Of a stretch of 64,000 nt of DNA, positions 44,769 to 52,708 are shown in pieces. The DNA is from Dysidea avara (lineage: Eukaryota; Porifera; Demospongiae; Dictyoceratida; Dysideidae), in assembly GCF_963678975.1 (NCBI RefSeq), contig NC_089272.1, forward strand, positions 8,786,408 to 8,850,407, read 5' to 3'. Position 1 is the first letter of the stretch, and each line of letters starts with the position of its first letter. The notes under the pieces are model-generated. The model worked only from the letters and a program-made list of their open reading frames with translations, did no database searches and was not told the origin of the DNA. The position numbers and the translations under genes are program-made.

Positions 44769-45007
44769 ACACTGCTTGAAGGTTCTTAGTTTACTAATTT
44801 GTTAAGATGCCTTACTGTAGTTATACTGATAGTAAAGTGTCAGTAAACTTAAGTATATGGAACATAATTATTTTACTAAGTTTTAAACTCTCAGTAAAAC
44901 TTCAGTGAATGCGGGTTTACTGAAAAACTACTAAAATAACAAACAATTAACTGTTCCATATACTGGGGATATACCACTGTAGTAAACTAAGATACTTCAA
45001 GCAGTGT
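44769..45007. mobile_element. Miniature element with ACACTGCTTGAAG inverted ends
   Basis: ACACTGCTTGAAG then CTTAGTTTACT at the left; AGTAAACTAAG then CTTCAAGCAGTGT at the right. The interior is AT-rich with further AGTAAAC repeats. Family unknown; target duplication unclear. Confidence 0.6.
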
Positions 45008-45390
45008 AACCAAGTAAATAAGATAAATGATATGGCCAGTATAGAACAATAAAACCATTGTGTGTGGTGATTCAGTTAAACTATTATGTGTCACACTCTA
45101 AGTTTACTAACTTATTGGCTTGTAAGAACCACGTAAGGTCGCCAAACTGCATCAGTTCTAGTATCATTAATGGAGAGTGTATGGTTTACACACTAAGACT
45201 AGAATAGAACTCTTCAGCTTTAACCTGCCTGTATATAGCATTTTCGACGAAACTGACATTTTAGCACATGTTGACATGTTCAAAAAATTATTGTCTATAA
45301 CTATTGAAGCTGCGTATGAAGCGTGAAACATGCAGCTTGATTGATTGATTATTACTTTACAGTACTGCATACAAGTATAGAATAAGAGAT

Positions 45391-45942
45391 CAGCGTTGAA
45401 ACCGGGTCGGGTCATCCGGGTCATCCGGGTGACATTTTCTCCGGGTCATCCGGGTCTGACCCGGTTTACAATTTATCCGGGTCTGACCCGGATTGGATCA
45501 CGTGAGAAACGAAATTGTTCGTTTGACGACGTGGAAACTTATAAACGCTATCGCGTAGCTCTTTCGTGAGCCACGCCCACTTATCGCATTACCAACATAC
45601 GCTCAGCCACGCCCATTTGTTAGTAAGTGTAGTATGTAGCACGAAACTGAGGGTATCTATGGTGAGGGGTAGCTATTGTCAGTAGGTGAAGACCTTTTTT
45701 TTTTTGGTCTTCAATCTATAGCTAGGCTGAAGTTGCAATATTTACTCAACACGAATGGAACGCTCAAAATGTAGACTCGTTCGCTCGCTCGAGACTAGCT
45801 GAAACATGTCTCGGCTTTAATTAATCCGGGTCACATCCGGGTCAATCCGGGTCACATCCGGGTCACATCTGGGTTTGACCCGGATTGCTTTCCGGGTCAG
45901 TGGGTCATCCGGGTCAGCAGTAGTGACCCGGTTTCAACGTTG
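45391..45942. mobile_element. hAT miniature element with CCGGGTC arrays
   Basis: Ends CAGCGTTGAAACCGGGTC and GACCCGGTTTCAACGTTG, flanked by a perfect 8 bp duplication TAAGAGAT (45383-45390 and 45943-45950). CCGGGTC or its complement recurs more than fifteen times, crowded within about 110 bp of each end. The middle has no ORF. Confidence 0.85.
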
Positions 45943-46503
45943 TAAGAGATGTACAATTAATAAAATCTTTAGGATACTGTACTGATGGTCTGCTAGCTCA
46001 AGGCTACCGGCCATTAAAATTCAAAATTTTATACTTACCGAATTACATTACTTATAAAAAACACATTACATATACTTAAAGAGTTACATTAAAGGGGGCG
46101 GGGTATGTTGGAACATTTACTATACATGGGCATAAAAAATGAAAAGTACAAGGGTTGTCAGCTGGTAGTTCCTGATCACTGTCCAAGCCTATATCCAAGT
46201 AAATTAATGATTATCACCATTGGTAGAACAGCTGTCTAACCCATACTCCAGCCTAAATTACAGTATAGAGATTAAATCATGTTTTATTATAGAACTAGGA
46301 AAACTATAGCCAACTGTTCGAGTGGTGTGTCATGGCCTCTGGAAAGTGGAGAAAGTAAATTGAGTATTGCAAGTTACTCTGAAGTGGTGAAGATACCCAA
46401 AAGCTTTATTTGTAGCCTCTTCTGGAGATGCATCTTAGTGTTATCCTGTCACATACTGCTGACAACTGCATGTGGATGACTACATGACACTAAGCTATAT
46501 CAT

Positions 46504-46553
46504 GGTGACTGTTCTATTTGACCATGATTTGACTGACTGCTCTATTAGAGTAT
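46504..46553 (-). repeat. CTCTAATAGAGCAGTC motif pair, reversed
   Basis: GTGACTGTTCTATT and GACTGCTCTATTAGAGTATT, the complement of the motif, near the right end of the TGTCA element and opposite in orientation to 43015-43072. Confidence 0.7.
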
Positions 46554-46788
46554 TTTTGAAAGGGGGATCAAAAGGGACACTGGTGCCCACAAGGCGTTAT
46601 ACAAATTAAGAACCACGTGCAAATGCAAAACAATGCAATGTTCAGAATTATTTGTTTAAGAATAGGTCATGCATTACTCAAATTTCGCTTCACTGCTTCA
46701 AGACTAGTATTCCGTGGAGGGCAGTGCGTTTTGATCAAGACGTTGAGCTAGCACTGACTGGGAAGCTGATAGTGAAGATTTCTTTGGG

Positions 46789-46902
46789 GGGACCATCTGC
46801 AGCAGGGCGGACCATCTGCAGCAGGGATGACTATCTGCAGCAGGGCGGACCATCTGCAGCAGGGCGGACCATCTGCAGCAGGGCGGACCATCTGCAGCAA
46901 CT
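46789..46902 (+). repeat. Tandem repeat, unit GGCGGACCATCTGCAGCA
   Basis: Six copies of an 18 bp unit, one diverged (GGATGACTATCTGCAGCA), in the right subterminal region of the TGTCA element. The unit resembles the GGACTACTTGCAGCA words of the left subterminal region. The open frames across it are a consequence of the repeat. Confidence 0.9.
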
Positions 46903-47026
46903 TTACATGGTCCGGCCGGACTACTTGAGGTGCGGTGGTTGGTCCGGCCGGACCACTTGCGGCGGGGGACCACTTGCAGCGTGACAGATCACATGACACA
47001 CACACACACGTGATACACATATTACA

Positions 47027-47505
47027 TGATGGTTTTTTGAAAAGTTTCAAGTAATGTCCTCTTGTGTGATGCACAGAGCTTAGAGTAAAGTACCTGACCA
47101 GTCGACATCATAATAACCGTGTAAAAGCTCAGTAAACTTCAATTAGATCCCCTCGTTGTCGTCGACAGTAAAGAGAATAGAGTCTGAGTTTACTTAACCC
47201 TTAACCTTGACTCATAAGGTAGTTTGACTAGTTCATTCACAAGTTTAGTGGCCCGCCTTTGTACATGTTCTAGAGTGTCAATGTCCCGGGCTAGATATGG
47301 ACACCAAAGTTGGACACAATATTCTAGCTGTGGTCTAACATAAGTTTTAAACTGGAAGATAAACAATTCTTTAGAGAACTTTGTAAATGTTCTTTTAAGC
47401 ATTCCCAGGATTCTGGTTACAGCAGCTGCAGCTTTATCACAGTGCAAGGAAGGTTTAAGAGAAGATGGTACCCATACGCCTAGATCTTTCTCAAAATCCA
47501 GGCGT
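47027..47505 (-). pseudogene. LINE ORF2 fragment, right part (split by BEL insertion)
   Basis: The minus strand encodes KDLGVWVPSSLKPSLHCDKA, TRILGMLKRTFTKFSKELFI and YVRPQLEYCVQLWCPYLARD, VQRRATKLVNELVKLPYESR, ending HHTRGHYLKLFKK exactly at the right BEL LTR. The following C-terminal part is at 25755-25997 on the other side of the BEL fossil. Several frame changes. Confidence 0.8.
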
Positions 47506-47640
47506 ATGTGTAATTATCGCTTTGATAATGCGAATACTTTACTAGCGTTACTTAATAATAATAATAATAATATATTGCTTTACAGAATTGTGGTACAACT
47601 GCACATACAGAAAACTTGTGAATGTAATTTCAACTTATTG

Positions 47641-47681
47641 CACTGGGCCCTGGTGTCGGTGCAAGTCTAGTTACGCCACTG
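47641..47681. mobile_element. Solo hAT-type end
   Basis: GTCTAGTTACGCCACTG is the right-end wording of CAGTGGCGTA-type hAT elements. No left partner was found nearby, so only the end is supported. 47506-48000 otherwise shows no gene. Confidence 0.4.
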
Positions 47682-48235
47682 CATGTCAGCGGAGAAGTAC
47701 TGAGCCCATTTCTTCCATAAATTCATTCATTTGTACATCACTTCTCCGTAGAACGACCTGTCGAATTTGTTTTCTAGAGTATCCCAAGCTTTTGATCGTT
47801 CGAAAAAGTATTAATGGTACTAATACTTGCCCAAGTCCCAGTGTTTTAAAATATCTCATTCTGCAGTTCGCTTAAATATATATAGACCTATCTGGTCTAA
47901 CCATTAAGGCGTCTACAATGGCAAATTCTTCGGCTCTACCTAAAAGTGGTTTAGAGTCTAAATTGGCCGTCTTTATAAGAACGCAGAAAGCAAGCACGCC
48001 TCATCGTATTGTACAAGATAGTTAATCATTTATTACTGGTCCCAAATCGCTGACTGCCATCATTAAATCAAACTGCTACCAGAGCCCATCATGATCAGAC
48101 TTGTACAATCTTCAGTAAACACGTATCTCTATTCATTCCTACCCAGAACTATTCCCCATTGGAACGATCTATGTATCCCAAATCTATCTACCATTGATCT
48201 TGAAACATTTAAACAATCAACTACTCCTACTTTAT

Positions 48236-48420
48236 AGCTAACTGTAACTTAGCACTTATTCTATTTATTGCAACTTAGCACTCACTGTAATTTAGTATTC
48301 ATTGTAATTCTAGCACTTATTGTAACTTACCACTTACTGTAATTTAGCACTAATTGTAACCTAACACTTATTGTAACTTAGCACGTATTGTAACTTAGTA
48401 CTAATCATTATTGTAACTTA
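48236..48420 (+). repeat. Minisatellite, unit TGTAACTTAGCACTTAT
   Basis: About ten imperfect copies of a 17-18 bp unit in the LINE 3' UTR. One more partial unit continues after the inserted element at about 48928. Confidence 0.85.
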
Positions 48421-48435
48421 AACTATAGGCACTTA

Positions 48436-48923
48436 TAGACGGGTTGCCTATTTAGGGCGTGTCCCTTGTGTAACGCAAGAAAATGCGACTTTCCGTTTTA
48501 CGCATGATTACAATGTTGGTCAAGAAGTCAACAAAAAACCCATTTTTTAAAATAGTTTGACAAACGTTTTTGATTCTTCAAAGGTACAAGGTGAGTTAAA
48601 ATCATCCAGTCTATCATTCTAAGTAGTAGCAAAGTCTTACAAAGAATGTTTTCAGCGAGTTTTATCGCTTTCCAAAAACCCCGAGATTGAGAGAAAATCA
48701 TCTTCTCGCTCAGCCTTCACCTTACACGCTGGATATGTTACAGCTCGAACTTTTCTCTATAACATACTTTCTGTTCTGAAGGCTGGCTAACTCTTGCTTG
48801 CTAAAGTTAACCGAAACGTTCATTTTCTCCAATAGCCTTAATACATTTTTGACTTAGCGAACTCGGAAAGTATGTGGAAAATTTACGGCAAAACGACCAC
48901 GCCTTAAAAAGGCAACCCGTCTA
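48436..48923. mobile_element. TIR miniature element, TAGACGGGTTGCCT ends
   Basis: Ends TAGACGGGTTGCCT and AGGCAACCCGTCTA, then GGCGTG and CACGCC further in. Flanked by TA on both sides. It interrupts the LINE minisatellite. No coding capacity. TA duplication suggests a Tc1/mariner-type mobiliser. Confidence 0.75.
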
Positions 48924-49384
48924 TATTGTTGTAACTTAAGCTAGGCACTTATGTGTACGTACCGTGTACATTAGCGTAAAAACCCTGTCGGGTGTTTGCT
49001 AATCAATAAATAATTTTTTTTTAAAATTAATAGAGCCACTATTGTGAAGTTCTGGTACAACATCTCCATTTTCGTCGTAGCGCCGGAGATCAAACACTCT
49101 GTTTATTCTAGGACTGTTAGGGGGAACTGTCCCCCCACTTAAAATCTCAGACTCACCCCTTAAAATTGTAAGTGACTATTACACTATGCTTAGGTTATAA
49201 TAAGCTTGGTATTAAATGGTTATCAAAATGCTCTCAGATTCAATCTCATATAGAGTGTTTTATATGAAAAAAATTTCCTGGTTAAACAATGCGAACGCAA
49301 CTTTAAAATGCTCTCAGATTTAGTTTAATTTTAAACACCTCCTGTATGATTATGATTATGATGTGATTTGGGTTGAGACTTAGA

Positions 49385-49633
49385 AGCCTGTACACCCATT
49401 CAATTACATATATACACATACATAAATTAGATGCAATAAATAAAAATTAACTATGAATATAATTATTACATTAACATAAATCTATAGTCATAAAAGTAAT
49501 TATCTATAGCTGATTTAAAATTATTTAATGAAGAATTACCTACAATATCACTTGTAAGATTGTTCCAGTCATTAATTACTCTAGTACTAAAATAGTTGAC
49601 CCGACATGAATAAGATACATAATAATTATCAAG
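49385..49633 (-). pseudogene. LINE ORF2 C-terminal fragment
   Basis: The minus strand encodes LDNYYVSYSCRVNYFSTRVI and NDWNNLTSDIVGN then NNFKSAIDNYF, the end of a CR1-like ORF2, with an AT-rich 3' part at 49385-49480. Confidence 0.7.
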
Positions 49634-49711
49634 ACTCACGGTAGTGGATCACGCGGCCAAGAAACTACAAAGCGCACGCCCATATAAAGACGCGCGGCTA
49701 CTACTGTGAGT
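49634..49711. repeat. 78 bp inverted-repeat unit
   Basis: Arms ACTCACGGTAGT and ACTACTGTGAGT enclose a GC-rich core with CACGCGGCC and CGCGCGGC. It may be a tiny transposon, but no target duplication is clear. Confidence 0.4.
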
Positions 49712-50300
49712 TATTTATATTTAAAAAAACTGTTTTTTTACGTGTTGGGTCGGTTTCGCAATATTAGTCTTACATTATGCAACATCTCTCAATAGATTTG
49801 TATGGCGTTACGTGATAAAAAAATCTTTAGGAGTCGTCATCATCATCATTGTCTTGCGACCTCGCTAAGATATGAATACGCTAATTTACACATACACAGC
49901 TAAATAAGAGACTATTACGGGACGAAATTATCCCGTAAAGATACCCGTAGCTGAGCAAATACGCGACAACTACGGATTTCGTACTTAACCCCAAGACGAG
50001 GTTCGAGCTTACCGTGGTGGAACCACCTTTCAAGACGTGGACCCGTCTTTATACTCGTATCAATCTCGAGACGCGTCGTCATGATGGGCGTAATTGTGCC
50101 ATGCACGTGAGCACTAATCTATATTCGCGACTCCGGGTTTGGGTTATAAAATTCGCGTAAAATTTTAATACTTGCAATATAATATTTACAACACAATTCC
50201 CCCATAATCACTGTCACTCCCATTATCTCCGCTTAGTGTGTCAAAAACTTCTAGTCTTCCTTCCTCTTGATACTATGACGTGTACAGATATTAATAAACT
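49712..50300. other. No gene recognised
   Basis: Locally richer in CG dinucleotides (about 49640-50150) than the surroundings. No ORF with recognisable similarity. It could be a regulatory or unmethylated stretch near the candidate gene on the minus strand. Confidence 0.3.
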
Positions 50301-50331
50301 GTTGTATATACAACAATTATGTACATACCAC

Positions 50332-51010
50332 TGTCTTTGCATTCAAATGGTTCTCGACTATTGTTTAGTTGGTGCTATGTAGCTCAGCTGATTCAGTCTA
50401 AACACAATTAATTTCATTTACGAACTTATCCCTTAATAATATTAGCCTTACCATTTGCTGTTGGCACTTATGGTCCTGGCATTTTTTCTACCACTATGTG
50501 GGCTAGCTGTTTCACTCCTAGCACATAAGTTCATTGATTGACCAATTCCTCAAGAGAGTTATACTTACCATTTTGCTACTAGCACTTCCTTTCCTGTCAC
50601 TTCTGTCACGATGTTGGGTACACACTTCACTCTAAAGATACAATTTCACTCACAATTCCTCAACAATATTATACTTCATATCATATAACACATCATGTAT
50701 GTATGTACCTTCATGCAACCTATTCTGTACAGCATGTAGTTTATAAAGAATCATATCCATCTTTGGTCCATTTTTATGATAGCTCCTGAGTGATAAGTCT
50801 GAAACATGTTGCGTACAACATTCAGCAATGGAACAATTGAGCAATGGGAAGCCTTGATCATTTCTGAGTTGATTGCTGATGGCATTCTGTATATAGAAAT
50901 ACACAAGCACACAATAAATCACTGAGCTATGTAATGTCAGATACATACCGAATCATCATAGCCAGTAGTATCACCCATCCCACTTGCTTCCCTCGATACC
51001 TACCACCTGC
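50332..51010 (-). CDS. Candidate small spliced gene with repeated exon cassettes
   Basis: Five stretches on the minus strand are bounded by good AG/GT signals: 51008-50949, 50886-50709, about 50637-50575, about 50517-50455 and about 50404-50336. The first contains an ATG giving MGDTTGYDDS, which joins in phase to NAISNQLRNDQGFPLL, ECCTQHVSDLSLRSY and MILYKLHAVQNRLHE. The last three are tandem copies of an exon-plus-intron unit of about 120 bp: SEVCTQHRDRSDRKGSASSK, SETASPHSGRKNARTISANS and TESAELHSTN align. Which acceptor is used for the third stretch decides whether the frame stays open. No known domain. It may be a young host gene or non-coding. Confidence 0.35.
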
Positions 51011-51125
51011 AGGATACACAATAAAGAATCTATATGTTGATGAATATTTTAACACATAGCTCTCATAGTTCATCTCTGTGCGGCGAGACCTATACTTCCC
51101 TGCACTTCAGATGGCTGACCGAGTC

Positions 51126-51594
51126 TAGGGATGCGGCGATTATGCTGGCATAATTTCGGGCATAATAGGTATGTGTGGAAATCAGGAATTATGCTAGCAT
51201 TTTGAGGTGTTTATATAGCTTTAACAGTAGGAAAATCTGCAGATTGCACAATTCCGTTAAAAAAGATCGAGATACTCTAATAGAGCAGTCAGAAACTCTA
51301 ATAGAGCAGTCAGAAACTCTAATAGAACAGTCATTGAATATTATTTACTCTAATAAAGCAGTCATATTGAAATGAAATTCTCTAATACAGCAACCAGTTA
51401 AAGAATTCAAGACTATTTGAAGCTTAAACATCAATGAAAATGGTCTGATACAGCAATAAACTGGCATTATTAGCCAATTATGGTGGCATAATTTTGGGAA
51501 TAATGGGCAATTCTCAAAAGCATAATAGGTGATTTTTTGAGCACTGCTCAAAAGCATAATGCTCAATTTTTGGAGCATAATAGCCTCATGCCTA
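51126..51594. mobile_element. TAGGGATG-family miniature element, copy 2
   Basis: Ends TAGGGATGCGGCGATTATGC and GCATAATAGCCTCATGCCTA, with a perfect 8 bp duplication ACCGAGTC (51118-51125 and 51595-51602). The interior is rich in GCATAAT words. Contains the largest motif cluster (51263-51392). It lies just upstream of the candidate minus-strand gene. Confidence 0.9.
51263..51392 (+). repeat. CTCTAATAGAGCAGTC motif cluster, five units
   Basis: After the lead-in GATCGAGAT there are three units spaced 21 bp (two CTCTAATAGAGCAGTCAG, one CTCTAATAGAACAGTCAT), then CTCTAATAAAGCAGTCAT and CTCTAATACAGCAACC. Confidence 0.9.
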
Positions 51595-51823
51595 ACCGAG
51601 TCTGAGCTTGGCTGACTCCCAACGGGTCTCGCAACGGGCGGAAGCGCGCAGCTGCAATGGTGACTGTGACTGAGGCCAGTGTGGTGTGTTGCCAGTGTGA
51701 GTATTACAGTCGCTAACCTGCAAGAGTAAGATAGCATAAATTCTGACTTAAACCAATTGTATCCTAGCATTTAAACAACGATTCTTTGCGTCGTCCACTT
51801 GAGCATTATAGCAGTCCAAGCAG

Positions 51824-52237
51824 TAGTCTCGCAGCGCCCGACCCTAAAAAGAGGGTCTGGTGAAACTGTGTACAAAATGTTTGAGCTCTGGAATGTTTAT
51901 TGGATGACGTTTTACGTGTTACGTAAGTGCACTGTTTACGTCACAACATCCATTCAACCAGATCCGCTTACAGCATCACCAAACCAATAGCGCTACTTTA
52001 TTTATTCAACATTAAAACGAACCCAACAGAATTGTATGGCTGTTTTCTCAATGAGTTTAAGCAGCAGAGTCACCGGATGTAATTAACCGTAAGCCGCGAA
52101 TCTTTTGAAATGTACACATTACATAATCAATTTGAAATGGAGCGATCTGATTGGAGCTTCCAACATTCCGGCAGTGCCAAACTTTTTGTACACAGTTTCA
52201 CCAGACCCTCTTTTTAGGGTTGGGCGCCGCGAGACTA
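51824..52237. mobile_element. MULE-like miniature element, TAGTCTCGC family
   Basis: Ends TAGTCTCGCAGCGCCCGACC and its near-complement (GGGTTGGGCGCCGCGAGACTA, 21 bp arms at 52217-52237), continuing inward to GTCTGGTGAAACTGTGTACA. A perfect 9 bp duplication TCCAAGCAG (51815-51823 and 52238-52246) spans the left junction of the hAT element. No coding capacity. Confidence 0.9.
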
Positions 52238-52708
52238 TCCAAGCAGTGGCGTAGCCAAGGGGGGGGCAAGGGGAGGCATTTGCCCCCCCCCCCGTCACTA
52301 AGTAGTGTTTTTTTAACTTCCGTCACAAGTTTTCCAGTAACTGACACACATTCCAAATTACTATTTGTGCGCTACTACGCGAGTGCACACAACATTCAAC
52401 TCGTTTGTGAATGCTGATAATAATGTTAGGCGCAATCTGTGAATTTGCGCAGTTTATAAATTACGCTGCGCATTTTGTGAATTCATAAAATGCGCAACAA
52501 TTTATAAATTGCGCAGCTCGAATGAGGACACGGTGCGGTGCGATCGAGTGTGCAATTTACGACCAACTATCGTTTCACACCTGGTAGTTCACGCGATTTA
52601 AGACCTAATTTCGTTCACACCTGGTGGTTCACGAGACCTCCTAGTGGTTCTTATACTATTATAGTGCTTTCGAGGTGTGAACTTCAACGAGTTAGCTAGC
52701 TAGTCAGT

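Larger units (their letters stand above)
42711..46986. mobile_element. 4.3 kb TGTCA...TGACA element in the BEL LTR
   Basis: Starts TGTCATGCTACAACCGGTCC and ends GGACCACTTGCAGCGTGACA: imperfect inverted repeats with GGTCC/GGACC-rich subterminal blocks. A 4 bp duplication GATC (42707-42710 and 46987-46990) sits in the right BEL LTR; joining the flanks restores the LTR sequence seen at 25998-26115. No transposase was found in any frame. It holds smaller elements at 43387-43583, 44769-45007 and 45391-45942. Large stretches between (43590-44760, 45950-46780) show no gene. The TGTNR-type end and 4 bp duplication recall integrase-type (Ginger-like) DNA transposons, but that is inference. Confidence 0.7.
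25998..47026 (-). mobile_element. BEL/Pao LTR retrotransposon fossil, expanded by nested insertions
   Basis: Short LTRs: 25998-26115, and a second copy 42627-42710 plus 46987-47026, itself split by a 4.3 kb element. The primer-binding region begins TGGTCCTTCGAGCC beside the right LTR (about 42613-42626), wording common in BEL. Parts on the minus strand, right to left: gag-like with Ser/Thr-rich stretch (about 40527-42274), zinc knuckle region (40069-40710), protease and reverse transcriptase (about 35450-40062), RNase H and integrase (about 26681-34842), and a C-terminal DUF5641-like region (26205-26627). Insertions: 26890-32165, 32211-32263, 32581-33733, 34845-35655, 36236-38775, about 41590-41738 and 42711-46986. 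Flanks ATCA and ATAA may be a 4 bp duplication. The copy is broken, with several small breaks besides the insertions. It is older than everything nested in it. Confidence 0.85.
48010..49012 (+). pseudogene. LINE ORF2 C-terminus and 3' UTR
   Basis: Plus-strand pieces VNTYLYSFLPRTIPHWNDLC and TIDLETFKQSTTPTL end at a TAG at about 48233. A minisatellite 3' UTR follows, interrupted by a miniature element (48436-48923), and the copy ends in TCAATAAATAATTTTTTTTT at about 49000. Confidence 0.65.

Noticed and set aside
46785-46902. CRISPR-like array
   Set aside because: Units are contiguous with no spacers; it is an ordinary tandem repeat in an animal transposon. The 21 bp-spaced motif at 51263 also lacks unique spacers.
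46652-47074. Open frames on both strands across 46652-47074
   Set aside because: Produced by an 18 bp tandem repeat whose length is a multiple of three; the peptides are simple repeats.
47588-47875. 95-codon plus-strand frame
   Set aside because: It crosses a hAT-type end and has no similarity to a known domain; chance frame.
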